Below, piece after piece: positions 9,192 to 18,659 of a stretch of DNA of 64,000 nt. The DNA comes from Enterobacter wuhouensis (GTDB lineage Bacteria > Pseudomonadota > Gammaproteobacteria > Enterobacterales > Enterobacteriaceae): contig NZ_SJOO01000004.1 of NCBI RefSeq assembly GCF_004331265.1, forward strand, positions 186,001 through 250,000, given 5' to 3'. Every line of letters starts with the position of its first letter. Position 1 is the stretch's first letter. A program made the translations under genes and the position numbers. Under the pieces are notes generated by a model that worked only from the letters and a program-made list of their open reading frames with translations, searched no databases and was not told the origin of the DNA.

Positions 9192-9738
9192 GGCGCACCT
9201 CGATACCCTGACCGGCGGCAAAGACCCGCAGGACGAAGCCTTCCGCCAGCGCCGCGTAGTCGTGTCCCGCGATGCTCGACCAGACGGCAAGGGAGGAGAG
9301 CGTCTCGCTGCCGGTGTTAATCAAGCGATGCGCCGTAAAAGGCGGAATATTATGCACTGAGCCCGCCGTCACCTGCTCCAGACGCGCGTCGCCCGCCTCC
9401 GTCTGCAGCAGCAGCAAGCCCACGCCGCGCAGGCCAAAATAGACTTCCCCCTGTTCGCGACGCGCGTGGAAGTGGCCTCGCGTCATAAAGAACTCATCGC
9501 CCACGCGCCCTGCATGCAGGTGGGTGACGCCGACGAAAAGCGCCCCCTCACCCACCGGGGAGCCCAGGACGTCAACGTCATACACGCTTTGTTGTGGAGC
9601 GCCGCACGTCCACGCCTCGCTATTCGCGAAGATGCCGGGAAGATCGGCAAGACGGGTCGTTTTGCGGATAAGAGGCCCGCCGGCTAGCGCGCCGGTAGCC
9701 CATGCCACCTGAGGTGGTAGAAAGATGTCTGGATTCAT
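9184..9738 (-). CDS. Cupin-type glucose-6-phosphate isomerase (first of tandem pair)
   Basis: The 184-residue protein closely resembles archaeal cupin phosphoglucose isomerases: VGDEFFMTRGHFHARREQGEVYFGLRG carries the metal ligands GHFH and E, then VHNIPPFTAHRLINTG with the last histidine, and ends with the family's AGHDYAALAEGF. Such enzymes interconvert glucose-6-phosphate and fructose-6-phosphate and are unrelated to the ordinary Pgi. I chose the start at 9738 (MNPDIFLPPQ) because a GGAG ribosome site precedes it. A longer start at 9831 would run over the operator. The operator copy at 9780-9797 links it to the LacI-type regulator. It leads a two-gene operon. Confidence 0.85.
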   Translation of the reverse strand: MNPDIFLPPQVAWATGALAGGPLIRKTTRLADLPGIFANSEAWTCGAPQQSVYDVDVLGSPVGEGALFVGVTHLHAGRVGDEFFMTRGHFHARREQGEVYFGLRGVGLLLLQTEAGDARLEQVTAGSVHNIPPFTAHRLINTGSETLSSLAVWSSIAGHDYAALAEGFVLRVFAAGQGIEVRHD

Positions 9739-9779
9739 TTCAGTCTCCGGCCCGAGGAGAACAGCAACATTATTCTGGC

Positions 9780-9797
9780 AGATTAAACGATTAACCT
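9780..9797 (-). promoter_or_regulatory. LacI-type operator copy 3 (cupin operon)
   Basis: Read on the minus strand this is AGGTTAATCGTTTAATCT. It shares AG-TTAATCG--TAA-CT with the copies at 3925 and 4047. It lies 42-59 bp upstream of the first cupin isomerase start, a promoter position. This supports co-regulation of the cupin pair with the PTS operon nearly 6 kb away. Confidence 0.65.
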
Positions 9798-9846
9798 GCG
9801 GATAAAGCGCGTAATGTTGATGGTGAATCACAGTTAACCAGAAACA

Positions 9847-9878
9847 AAAATGCCGGAAGCTTTCGCGACCGGCATTTT
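9847..9878 (-). terminator. Terminator at the end of the ribF-ispH operon
   Basis: AAAATGCCGG and CCGGCATTTT form a perfect 10-bp stem 17 bases downstream of the ispH stop. The minus strand continues with T residues. Because the stem is A/T-flanked on both sides it may work in both directions. It separates the housekeeping operon from the accessory sugar locus. Confidence 0.85.
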
Positions 9879-9894
9879 CCCGACAATAAGAAAA

Positions 9895-10845
9895 TTATTC
9901 TACTTCGCGGGCATCAATGCGCAGCTCTTTCGGGACTTCAAAGACGATGTTCTCTTCGCGTCCTTCCAGCGGCACCGCTTCGCCGCCGCCCAGCTCCTGC
10001 AGGCGGGCAATGACGTTCTGCACCAGGATGTCCGGCGCGGAAGCGCCTGCGGTCACGCCAACGCAGGCCGCATTTTTGACCCACGCTTCCTGAATATCCG
10101 TCGCGTCGTCAATCAGGAACGCCGCTTTCCCCATACGCTGCGCCAGTTCGGCCAGGCGGTTGGAGTTAGAGGAGTTTTTGGAGCCGACCACCAGCACCAC
10201 GTCCGCCTGTTCGGCCAGCGCACGCACGGCTTCCTGACGGTTAGTGGTGGCGTAGCAGATGTCATCCTTACGCGGTCCGACGATTTTCGGGAAGCGCTGG
10301 CGCAGGGCGTCGATCACGTCGGAGGTGTCGTCCACGGAGAGCGTCGTCTGGGTCATAAACGACAGACGCGCTTCGTTTTTTACGTCCAGCGTAAAGACAT
10401 CTTCCGGCGATTCAACCAGGTACATGCCCCCTTCCGGGTTGCTGTACTGACCCATGGTGCCTTCAACTTCAGGATGGCCCGCATGGCCGATCAGAATCGA
10501 CTCTTCACCGCGACGGCTGGCGCGCGCCACTTCCATATGCACTTTCGTCACTAGTGGACAGGTGGCATCAAACACCGTCAGATCGCGGCTTTTCGCCTCG
10601 TTGCGCACCGCCTGAGAAACGCCGTGCGCGGAGAAGATCAGGATCGCGCCGTCAGGCACTTCGCTGATTTGCTCGATAAAGATCGCGCCGCGCTCGCGCA
10701 GGCTGTCCACCACGTAGCGGTTATGCACCACTTCGTGACGCACGTAAATCGGCGCGCCGTAGATTTCCAGCGCGTTTTCAACAATGCTGATAGCGCGGTC
10801 TACACCGGCGCAAAAGCCGCGCGGGTTAGCCAACAGGATCTGCAT
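9895..10845 (-). CDS. ispH: 4-hydroxy-3-methylbut-2-enyl diphosphate reductase
   Basis: IspH is the last enzyme of the methylerythritol phosphate pathway, reducing HMBPP to IPP and DMAPP with an iron-sulfur cluster. At 316 residues it matches E. coli. The three cluster cysteines are visible: Cys12 (NPRGFCAGV), Cys96 (DATCPLV) and Cys197 ([11 protein letters not shown]). The EVVHN segment with the catalytic-site histidine and the AGHPEVEG and VGSKNSSNS motifs are also present. It follows fkpB by one base and is the last gene of the ribF-ileS-lspA-fkpB-ispH cluster. In E. coli rihC comes next, but here a terminator and the cupin genes do. Confidence 0.98.
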   Translation of the reverse strand: MQILLANPRGFCAGVDRAISIVENALEIYGAPIYVRHEVVHNRYVVDSLRERGAIFIEQISEVPDGAILIFSAHGVSQAVRNEAKSRDLTVFDATCPLVTKVHMEVARASRRGEESILIGHAGHPEVEGTMGQYSNPEGGMYLVESPEDVFTLDVKNEARLSFMTQTTLSVDDTSDVIDALRQRFPKIVGPRKDDICYATTNRQEAVRALAEQADVVLVVGSKNSSNSNRLAELAQRMGKAAFLIDDATDIQEAWVKNAACVGVTAGASAPDILVQNVIARLQELGGGEAVPLEGREENIVFEVPKELRIDAREVE

Positions 10846-10846
10846 T

Positions 10847-11296
10847 TCAGGCCTCCAGTGCCGGATCGATCTCCAGCACTTCTACATCAAAATGAACGGT
10901 ACGCCCGGCAAGCGGATGGTTGAAGTCGACGGTGATGGAGTCGCCGTTGATTTCGCGGATCACGCCAGGCATTTCGCTGCCGTCCATAGCGGTAAAGAGC
11001 ATTATTGCCCCAACCTCCGGTTCGCCCGCATCCATAAACTCACGGCGCGAGAAGTACTGCACAAGGTCCGGGCTTGGCACGCCAAACGCCGCATCCGGCT
11101 CCAGCGAAAAGACTTTTTTCTCGCCCTCTTTCAGGCCAAGAAGCTGCTGCTCAAGACCTTCAGACAGGGAGGTGTCGCCAAGACGAAACAGGGCAGGTTT
11201 GCCGTTATTGCGGGTGGATTCAGCCGTGGAGCCGTCATCCAGCTTCAGCGTGAAGTGAACGAGAACCGCGCTGTTGCTCTGTACGGATTTAGACAT
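10847..11296 (-). CDS. fkpB: FKBP-type peptidyl-prolyl isomerase (SlpA-like)
   Basis: FkpB is a small cytosolic prolyl isomerase and chaperone with an FKBP core and an inserted flap. The 149-residue protein starts [16 protein letters not shown] chose 11296 over an upstream start at 11368 because the upstream codons run through a REP element and the E. coli protein begins here. FKBP-like features include [33 protein letters not shown] and [17 protein letters not shown]. It lies between lspA (117 bases upstream, with a REP pair in the gap) and ispH (one base downstream). Its role next to lspA and ispH is not explained by context. Confidence 0.95.
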   Translation of the reverse strand: MSKSVQSNSAVLVHFTLKLDDGSTAESTRNNGKPALFRLGDTSLSEGLEQQLLGLKEGEKKVFSLEPDAAFGVPSPDLVQYFSRREFMDAGEPEVGAIMLFTAMDGSEMPGVIREINGDSITVDFNHPLAGRTVHFDVEVLEIDPALEA

Positions 11297-11328
11297 GCAA
11301 ATTGCTCGCTTGTTTTGGGTCACCTGTT

Positions 11329-11405
11329 GCCCGGTGGCGCTGCGCTTACCGGGCCTACGGGAGGCCACAAATTCTGTAGGCCGGGTCAGCGCAGCGCCAC
11401 CCGGC
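11329..11405. repeat. Inverted pair of REP elements (BIME) between lspA and fkpB
   Basis: Two oppositely oriented copies of a REP-type palindromic unit (GCCCGGTGGCGCTGCG..., 11329-11358, and its inverse 11376-11405) are separated by 17 bases. They lie inside an operon, so the transcript would carry a large stem-loop between lspA and fkpB, which could stabilise the upstream message. The same unit recurs elsewhere in the window. Confidence 0.85.
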
Positions 11406-11413
11406 TGGTTTTG

Positions 11414-11914
11414 TTACGCCTGTTCTTTCGCGGCGGGTTTCGGCAAGAAGCCTTCCAGCACGATTAACGCCGCGCCGATGCAAATTGCGCTATCGGCCAG
11501 GTTAAAGGTGGCGAAGTGCCAGTCGCCGACGTAGAAGTCGATCATATCGACCACAAAGCCGTGCCACAGGCGGTCAAACAGGTTGCCCAGCGCGCCGCCA
11601 ATGATCAGCGCGTAGGCGATATTATTCAGCTTTTGCGTGGCCTTCGAGCGGTACATCATCACCGCCAGGATCACGCAGATACCGAGCGCAATACCGGCAA
11701 AGAACCAGCGCTGCCAGCCACCGCTGTCGGCAAGGAAGCTAAACGCCGCGCCGTAGTTGCGCGCATAGTGCAGGTTAAGCGACGGGAACAGCGAAACCGT
11801 CTCCCCCAGAGCGAAGTTCTGGAGGATCAGGAACTTGCTGCCCAGATCGATAATCAGCACCACCACAACCAGCCACAGCCAGCGCAGTCCTGTTGAACAG
11901 AGAGATTTACTCAT
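11414..11914 (-). CDS. lspA: Lipoprotein signal peptidase (signal peptidase II)
   Basis: LspA removes signal peptides from diacylglyceryl-modified prolipoproteins in the inner membrane. The 166-residue protein has four hydrophobic segments and the aspartic protease dyad in [18 protein letters not shown] and in [12 protein letters not shown] (near residues 124 and 143). [10 protein letters not shown] is also a family signature. Its start overlaps the ileS stop by one base (TGATG), the standard arrangement, so it is translationally coupled. The gene is followed by a REP pair and fkpB. Confidence 0.98.
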   Translation of the reverse strand: MSKSLCSTGLRWLWLVVVVLIIDLGSKFLILQNFALGETVSLFPSLNLHYARNYGAAFSFLADSGGWQRWFFAGIALGICVILAVMMYRSKATQKLNNIAYALIIGGALGNLFDRLWHGFVVDMIDFYVGDWHFATFNLADSAICIGAALIVLEGFLPKPAAKEQA

Positions 11915-14730
11915 CAGGCAAACTTACGTTTTTCGCCGTCACCGGCGACGTTGCTTACACAGCGTCCGCAGATGTCTGCGTGTTCCGCCACCTGACCGAC
12001 ATCGGTAGTGTAATGCCAGCAGCGCGGGCATTTCTCACCGTCGGCCTTGCTCAGCGCGACTTTCAGTCCTTTGAGCAGTTCGCTCTGCTGAGCATCAGCA
12101 GAAGCCTCGGCATAATCCGCAACTTTCGCACCAGAGGTCAACAGGACAAATCGCAATTCATCGCCCAGCGCGGTCAGTTTGGCCGCCAGCTCAGGTTCCG
12201 CGTACAGGGTCACTGCCGCTTCCAGAGAGCCGCCGACCTTCTTGTCAGCACGCGCCTGCTCGATAACCTTGTTCACTTCGCCGCGCACCTTCAGCAGCTC
12301 GTCCCAGAAGGCATCGTTCATCGCTTCGGTGCTGGAGAGATCGAACAGGCCTTCGTACCACTCGCCGGTGAAGACATACTTCTCACGGTCGCCCGGCAGA
12401 TAGCCCCAGATTTCATCCGCGGTGAAGGACATGATCGGCGCCATCCAGCGCACCAGCGCTTCTGCGATGTGGAACAGCGCGGTCTGGCAGCTACGACGCG
12501 CCACGCTGTCCGCTTTCGCGGTGTACTGGCGGTCTTTGATGATGTCGAGGTAGAACGAGCCCATCTCGATGGAGCAGAAGCGCATCAGGCGCTGCACCAC
12601 TTCGTGGAAGTCGTAAGACTCATAGGCTTTCAGGATATCTTCCTGCGCCGCTTTCGCGCAGCCTACCGCCCAGCGGTCCAGCACGACCATCTCTTCCGGC
12701 TTCACCATGTCTTTCACCGGATCGAACCCGTTCAGGTTCGCCAGCAGGAAGCGCGCGGTGTTACGGATACGACGATAGCTGTCGGCGGCGCGCTTCAGGA
12801 TCTCGTCAGACACCGCCATTTCGCCGGTGTAGTCGGTGGATGCTACCCACAGACGCAGAATGTCCGCGCCCAGCTTGTTCATCACGTCCTGCGGAGAAAC
12901 GGTGTTACCGATGGACTTGGACATCTTACGGCCCTGGCCATCCACGGTGAAGCCGTGGGTCAGTACCTGGCGGTAAGGCGCTTTGCCCTTCATGGCGGTG
13001 GAGATCATCAGGGATGACATGAACCAGCCGCGGTGTTGGTCAGAGCCTTCCAGATACATGTCGGCAGCGTGACCGGCAAACTCCGGACGCACGTCAACCA
13101 CGGAGGAGTGGGTAGATCCGGAGTCGAACCACACGTCCAGGGTATCCGGCACTTTCTCGTAGCTGTCCGCGTCAGCGCCCAGGATGTCGCGGGCGTCGAG
13201 ATCCCACCACGCCTGAATGCCGTCAACTTCAACGCGCTTCGCCACTTCTTCCATCAGTTCCAGGGTGTTCGGGTGCAGCTCCTGCGTCTCTTTATGCACG
13301 AACAGAGACATCGGCACGCCCCATGTACGCTGACGTGAGATACACCAGTCAGGACGGTTGGCCACCATGGATTCGATACGCGCCTGGCCCCAGTCAGGGA
13401 TCCACTGCACGCCTTTGATCTCTTTCAGAGACTGCTCGCGCAGGCCTTTCTGATCCATGCTGACGAACCACTGCGGGGTCGCACGGAAAATGATCGGCGA
13501 CTTGTGGCGCCAGCAGCACGGATAGCTGTGCTGCATTTTTTCAACGTGCAGCAGCGCGCCGCTGGTTCGCAGCATGTCCACGATGATGTCGTTCGCTTTG
13601 AAGACGTTGATACCGTCCAGCGCCGGGTAGGTGCCCGGCAGGTACGATCCGTCCGGGCCAACCGGGTTGGCGATTTCCAGACCGTACTTCAGGCTGATGC
13701 TGTAGTCGTCAGGACCGTGGCCACCGGCGGTATGCACCGCACCGGTACCCGCATCCAGCGTCACGTGGTCGCCCAGGATCGCCGGAACGTCGAAGTCCAG
13801 GAACGGGTGCTTGAAGCGCATCAGCTCCAGCGCGTCGCCTTTCACGGTGCCGAGCACGGTGTAGTCGGCGATGTGCGCGCGCTTCAGCACGCTTTCAACC
13901 AGATCTTTCGCCAGGATAACCGCCTGACCTTCAACCTGAACCAGCGCGTATTCGAACTCACCGGACAGGGAGATCGCGCGGTTGGCTGGCAGGGTCCACG
14001 GGGTAGTGGTCCAGATCACCAGAGAGATCGGGCCGTTTACCGAGGAGACGCCAAATTTGGCTTTCACCGCATCCTGATCGACGGCATGGAACGCCACGTC
14101 GATGGACGGAGAGGTTTTGTCGTAATACTCCACTTCCGCTTCTGCCAGCGCAGAGCGGCAGTCCACGCACCAGTGCACCGGCTTCGCGCCTTTGTGCAGG
14201 TGGCCGTTGCCGATAATTTTACCCAGCGCACGGATGATGTTGGCTTCGGTTTTGAAGTCCATGGTCAGGTACGGGTGCGACCAGTCGCCCAGCACGCCCA
14301 GACGGATGAAGTCAGCGCGCTGACCGTCAACCTGCGTGGCTGCGTATTCGCGGCACTTCGCACGGAACTCGGCGGCGGTGAACTTCTCACCCGGCTTGCC
14401 GAACTCTTGCTCTACTTTCAGCTCGATCGGCAGGCCGTGGCAGTCCCAGCCCGGAACGTAAGGCGAGTCAAAGCCCGTGAGGCCTTTGGACTTCACGATA
14501 ATGTCTTTGAGAATCTTGTTAACAGAGTGACCAATATGAATGCTGCCATTCGCATATGGAGGGCCATCATGCAGAATGAAGGTTTTTTTGCCTTTTTTGG
14601 CTGCACGAATGATGCCGTACAGGTCATCATCGGTCCAACGCGCCAGCATTCCCGGTTCGCGCTTGGCGAGATCGCCGCGCATCGGGAACCCTGTTTCCGG
14701 CAAATTCAGGGTTGATTTATAGTCACTCAT
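11914..14730 (-). CDS. ileS: Isoleucyl-tRNA synthetase
   Basis: IleS charges tRNA-Ile and edits misactivated valine. With the start at 14730 ([14 protein letters not shown]) the protein has 938 residues, identical in length to E. coli; the longer start at 14787 overlaps the ribF end. The class I signatures are present: a HIGH motif in [14 protein letters not shown] near residue 60 and KMSKS in [10 protein letters not shown] near residue 600. The editing domain lies between them. The C terminus holds a zinc site, CPRCWHYT...CGRC. It lies between ribF (34-base gap) and lspA (overlapping). Confidence 0.98.
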   Translation of the reverse strand: MSDYKSTLNLPETGFPMRGDLAKREPGMLARWTDDDLYGIIRAAKKGKKTFILHDGPPYANGSIHIGHSVNKILKDIIVKSKGLTGFDSPYVPGWDCHGLPIELKVEQEFGKPGEKFTAAEFRAKCREYAATQVDGQRADFIRLGVLGDWSHPYLTMDFKTEANIIRALGKIIGNGHLHKGAKPVHWCVDCRSALAEAEVEYYDKTSPSIDVAFHAVDQDAVKAKFGVSSVNGPISLVIWTTTPWTLPANRAISLSGEFEYALVQVEGQAVILAKDLVESVLKRAHIADYTVLGTVKGDALELMRFKHPFLDFDVPAILGDHVTLDAGTGAVHTAGGHGPDDYSISLKYGLEIANPVGPDGSYLPGTYPALDGINVFKANDIIVDMLRTSGALLHVEKMQHSYPCCWRHKSPIIFRATPQWFVSMDQKGLREQSLKEIKGVQWIPDWGQARIESMVANRPDWCISRQRTWGVPMSLFVHKETQELHPNTLELMEEVAKRVEVDGIQAWWDLDARDILGADADSYEKVPDTLDVWFDSGSTHSSVVDVRPEFAGHAADMYLEGSDQHRGWFMSSLMISTAMKGKAPYRQVLTHGFTVDGQGRKMSKSIGNTVSPQDVMNKLGADILRLWVASTDYTGEMAVSDEILKRAADSYRRIRNTARFLLANLNGFDPVKDMVKPEEMVVLDRWAVGCAKAAQEDILKAYESYDFHEVVQRLMRFCSIEMGSFYLDIIKDRQYTAKADSVARRSCQTALFHIAEALVRWMAPIMSFTADEIWGYLPGDREKYVFTGEWYEGLFDLSSTEAMNDAFWDELLKVRGEVNKVIEQARADKKVGGSLEAAVTLYAEPELAAKLTALGDELRFVLLTSGAKVADYAEASADAQQSELLKGLKVALSKADGEKCPRCWHYTTDVGQVAEHADICGRCVSNVAGDGEKRKFA

Positions 14731-14764
14731 CAGATTCTCGGTTCCGTATTTATCACGTAGGCAT

Positions 14765-15703
14765 TTAAGCCGGGTTTGATAGCCCAAAAAAGTCGCGGGC
14801 CGTTAATTCATCTCGCGCGATTTGCGCTTTTAATTCATCCAGCGAACCAAATCGCTGCTCGTTGCGTATCTTTTTACGCAGTATTACATCTATATGGCGA
14901 CCGTAGAGGTCCATTACAACGTCCAGCAGGTGCACTTCTAGCTGTTGACGCACACCGGCGACGGTAGGACGCGTGCCAATGTTGGCGACGCCGTAAAACG
15001 GTTTATCGCCCAGCCCTGCCACTTCCACCGCATATACCCCTTTAACCGGGGAGACCTGACGACGCAGCGGGATATTCGCCGTCGGGAAACCTATCGTGCG
15101 GCCCAGCGCATCGCCGTGGACCACGCGGCCAGAGATGGTGAACGGATGCCCCAGCAGGTTTTCTGCCGTATCCAGATCGTCATCGGCCAGCGCCTGACGT
15201 ACCGCTGTGCTGCTGACGCGCACGCCGCCTTCACAGAAGGTCATCGCGCTGGTGACGTCAAAGCCGTACTCCAGACCAGCCTTCTGTAATAGCAAGAAAT
15301 CGCCCTGACGACCAGCGCCAAAGCGGAAATCATCCCCCACGGCAAGAAACTGCACGCCAAGACGCTTCACCAACAGGTCACTGACGAAATTTTGTGCTGT
15401 CAGCGCGGCAAAGCGGCGATCGAAACGCACACACAAAACGTACTCCACGCCGGACTCGGCCAGATAGCGCAACTTCTCGCGCAGGCGAGTCAGACGGGCG
15501 GGAGATTTTTCGCCCGCAAACAGCTCAAGCGGCTGCGGCTCAAAAATCATCACCACAACGGGCAGGCCACGCGCCTCCCCTTCTTTACGCAATCCCTGCA
15601 ACAGCGCCTGATGACCACGATGCACGCCGTCGAAATTACCAATGGTCAGCACGCACCCGTGTGGGGCTTTGCTGAGATTATGTATGCCGCGTATCAGCTT
15701 CAT
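14765..15703 (-). CDS. ribF: Bifunctional riboflavin kinase / FAD synthetase
   Basis: RibF phosphorylates riboflavin to FMN and adenylylates FMN to FAD in the cytosol. It has 312 residues. The N-terminal nucleotidyltransferase domain shows [16 protein letters not shown] (residues 21-36) and [15 protein letters not shown]. The C-terminal flavokinase domain shows [20 protein letters not shown] and [12 protein letters not shown]. It is the first gene of the ileS-lspA-fkpB-ispH cluster and is transcribed divergently from rpsT. No FMN riboswitch is visible upstream, as expected for this enterobacterial gene. Confidence 0.97.
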   Translation of the reverse strand: MKLIRGIHNLSKAPHGCVLTIGNFDGVHRGHQALLQGLRKEGEARGLPVVVMIFEPQPLELFAGEKSPARLTRLREKLRYLAESGVEYVLCVRFDRRFAALTAQNFVSDLLVKRLGVQFLAVGDDFRFGAGRQGDFLLLQKAGLEYGFDVTSAMTFCEGGVRVSSTAVRQALADDDLDTAENLLGHPFTISGRVVHGDALGRTIGFPTANIPLRRQVSPVKGVYAVEVAGLGDKPFYGVANIGTRPTVAGVRQQLEVHLLDVVMDLYGRHIDVILRKKIRNEQRFGSLDELKAQIARDELTARDFFGLSNPA

Positions 15704-16294
<591 letters not shown>

Positions 16295-16321
16295 TCGCTA
16301 CTTGTTGTTGCTTGTTTAAAG

Positions 16322-16346
16322 AACCCGCTTAACGCGGGTTTTTTTA
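16322..16346 (+). terminator. rpsT terminator
   Basis: AACCCGC and GCGGGTT form a 7-bp stem with a 5-base loop, followed by a run of eight T residues on the plus strand, 27 bases after the rpsT stop. It also sits just downstream of the convergent nhaR. Confidence 0.92.
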
Positions 16347-16351
16347 TGCCT

Positions 16352-17251
16352 TCAGATTGCCGGTGGCGTAAACAGCGCCGAGTAGTCGCGGTTGCAGATT
16401 CGCTGCACCGCCGGATGCTGAATCATTCGCTCAGCAAATATAGCGTGATACTCCTCCATCACGTTATCCACCCTGCCAATCTCGGTAATCCTCGGGTCTG
16501 AATAGAGATCGTGCGCGTAAAGCGTCGGCGCAACGAAGATGGCGTTATGCGCTTCGCCAAAGGCTTTCATCAGCGCCGCGTCGTCAAACTCGCCGAGAAT
16601 TTCCACGTTCAGCCCCTGGGAGTTAAACCAGTTCAGCAGCTTGCGGCCCAGCATCGAGCGCCTTCCCGGCACCAGCAGGCGGCGTTCTTCCAGGCAGGCC
16701 GGGAACGGTTTTTCCGGCGGCGGGTTAATACACCAGAAGCTGACGCCGCATTCGCCAATCTTCACCGAGAACAACCCCTCCTGCTGCGTGGAGTCGATTG
16801 GGCAGTCCGAAATAATCATGTCCAGCTTGTGCTGGCTCAGCTGTTCCAGCAGCATTTCGTGGGTAGATTCAAAGCAGCGCAGATGGATTTGCTCATCTTC
16901 AACCACCGCGGCATCCAGCACGCCGCTCACCAGCCGTTTTGACAGCGCATCCGCCACGCCCACGTCAAAGAGCAGGTTTGACTCTTTGCGATAGTTAACG
17001 ATATCCAGCATCTCCTGGCTCAGGGTGAACATCTTGTCCGCGTAGCGGAACACCAGTTCGCCCAGCTCGCTTGGCTCAATGCCGCGCCCTTTGCGTTTAA
17101 ACAGCTTTCCCTGCAGGCGCTCTTCCAGCGCCTTGATTTGCCCGGTGATCGTCTGTGGCGTCAGGTAGAGCGCCTCTGCCGCTCCCACCACCGAGCCCTG
17201 TTTATAGACGTGCCAGAAGTAGTACAGATGGTTGTAATTCAAATGAGACAT
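16352..17251 (-). CDS. nhaR: LysR-family transcriptional activator of nhaA
   Basis: NhaR activates nhaA in response to sodium and also acts on other envelope genes in E. coli. The 299-residue protein has an N-terminal LysR helix-turn-helix ([28 protein letters not shown], about residues 19-46) and the usual substrate-binding domain. The start [20 protein letters not shown] matches E. coli. It follows nhaA in the same direction with a 58-base gap. It converges with rpsT. Confidence 0.96.
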   Translation of the reverse strand: MSHLNYNHLYYFWHVYKQGSVVGAAEALYLTPQTITGQIKALEERLQGKLFKRKGRGIEPSELGELVFRYADKMFTLSQEMLDIVNYRKESNLLFDVGVADALSKRLVSGVLDAAVVEDEQIHLRCFESTHEMLLEQLSQHKLDMIISDCPIDSTQQEGLFSVKIGECGVSFWCINPPPEKPFPACLEERRLLVPGRRSMLGRKLLNWFNSQGLNVEILGEFDDAALMKAFGEAHNAIFVAPTLYAHDLYSDPRITEIGRVDNVMEEYHAIFAERMIQHPAVQRICNRDYSALFTPPAI

Positions 17252-17309
17252 CGCGTCTTCTCTCCCTGAGTGTGTTTCGGGAGAAGGCTCCCCTCCTCCC
17301 GGTATCCCG

Positions 17310-18485
17310 TTATGCCTGGACGGCCTGTCCTGACAATTTCACCTTCAACAAGGTATAACCGATTACCGCGGCCAGTAATGACCCGATAAGGATGCCGAGT
17401 TTTGCCCAGACGATAAGCTCAGGCGCATGCGCGCCAAACGCCAGCGTCGAGATGAAGATCGACATCGTAAATCCGATTCCGCAGAGCACCCCCACCGCCA
17501 TAATCTGCTTAAAGGTGGTGCCATGCGGCAATGACGCCAGCTTCAGCTTCAGCGCCAGCCAGCAGAACAGGCTAATCCCCAGCGGCTTGCCGATGAACAG
17601 ACCCGCGACGATCCCCAGCGGTAATACGGACGTCAGCCCGTCCAGCGTCACGCCGCTCAGCGACACGCCCGCGTTGGCAAAGGCAAACAGCGGCAGGATC
17701 ATAAAGGCGACCCACGGATGAAGCACATGCTCCAGCTGTTTGGCTGGCGACTTGCCGTCCTGCGGCTTAAGCGGCACGAAGAAGCCCACGATCACGCCGG
17801 CAAGCGTCGCGTGTACCCCCGATTTCAGCACCGCCGTCCACAGGATCATGCCCACCAGCACGTATATTCCGATGCGGCGCACGTTGAGAATATTCAGCAA
17901 CGCCAGCACGGCGATGGCGCCAGCCGCCACGCTCAACGACAGGATCGACAGTTCGCTGGTGTAGAACAGCGCGATAATCACGATAGCGCCCAGGTCATCA
18001 ATGATCGCCAGCGCCATCAGGAAAATTTTCAGCGCCACCGGTACGCGGTTGCCCAGCAAGGCCAACACCCCGAGGGCAAAGGCGATATCGGTTGCCGCCG
18101 GGATAGCCCAGCCGTGGCGCGCCACCGGGTCCTGCCAGGTAAATGCCAGGAACAGCAGCGCCGGAACAACCATTCCCCCCAGAGCGGCAATCACCGGGAA
18201 CGCCGCGCGCTGGCGGCTGGCAAGCGAGCCCAGCACCAGCTCACGCTTAACCTCAAGCCCTACCAGCAGGAAGAACACGGCCATCAGCGCATCGTTGATC
18301 CACAGCAGCATGTTCTTGTTAATTTCAAGCAGACCGACTTTCAGCTCAACGGGCGTTTCCAGAAACGCGTGATAAAGCTCGCGGGTCAACCCTGAGTTAG
18401 CCAGCACCATCGCGGCGGCGGCGGCGATAATCAGGATCACGCCACCGGACGCCTCACTGCTAAAGAAACGGTGTAGTAATTTCAC
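17310..18485 (-). CDS. nhaA: Na+/H+ antiporter NhaA
   Basis: NhaA exchanges two protons for one sodium ion across the inner membrane and is needed for salt and alkaline tolerance. The 391-residue protein (388 in E. coli) has twelve hydrophobic segments. The essential acidic residues are visible in [12 protein letters not shown] (near Asp133) and [18 protein letters not shown] (near Asp163/Asp164), as is the C-terminal conserved lysine region [13 protein letters not shown]. It is upstream of nhaR in a two-gene unit. The 174-bp gap towards dnaJ contains its promoter and the dnaJ terminator. Confidence 0.97.
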   Translation of the reverse strand: MKLLHRFFSSEASGGVILIIAAAAAMVLANSGLTRELYHAFLETPVELKVGLLEINKNMLLWINDALMAVFFLLVGLEVKRELVLGSLASRQRAAFPVIAALGGMVVPALLFLAFTWQDPVARHGWAIPAATDIAFALGVLALLGNRVPVALKIFLMALAIIDDLGAIVIIALFYTSELSILSLSVAAGAIAVLALLNILNVRRIGIYVLVGMILWTAVLKSGVHATLAGVIVGFFVPLKPQDGKSPAKQLEHVLHPWVAFMILPLFAFANAGVSLSGVTLDGLTSVLPLGIVAGLFIGKPLGISLFCWLALKLKLASLPHGTTFKQIMAVGVLCGIGFTMSIFISTLAFGAHAPELIVWAKLGILIGSLLAAVIGYTLLKVKLSGQAVQA

Positions 18486-18609
18486 TTAAGTTCTCTCTTA
18501 TACCAACAATACCTCGATAAAACCATAATACCAAGCCATATAGCTCGGCAAAAACAGATTAATGTTGAGTATAGATTCAGTTTTACCGAGCAATACCCAC
18601 AAATAGAAA

Positions 18610-18633
18610 AAGCCCGGAATCGCTTCCGGGCTT
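18610..18633 (-). terminator. Terminator of the dnaKJ operon
   Basis: AAGCCCGGAA/TTCCGGGCTT, a 10-bp stem with a 4-base loop, lies about 26 bases after the dnaJ stop and is followed on the minus strand by a T-rich run. Confidence 0.9.
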
Positions 18634-18659
18634 TTGAAGAATGAAAGTCAGCTAACGGG

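Noticed and set aside
9815..9834. Possible CRP site upstream of the cupin isomerase pair
   Set aside because: Only the TCACA half-site is good. The other half (TGTTGA) has an extra base, so spacing is wrong.
13504..14715. Long plus-strand open frame inside ileS
   Set aside because: It is antisense to ileS, with Arg/His-rich low-quality translation typical of shadow frames in GC-rich genes.
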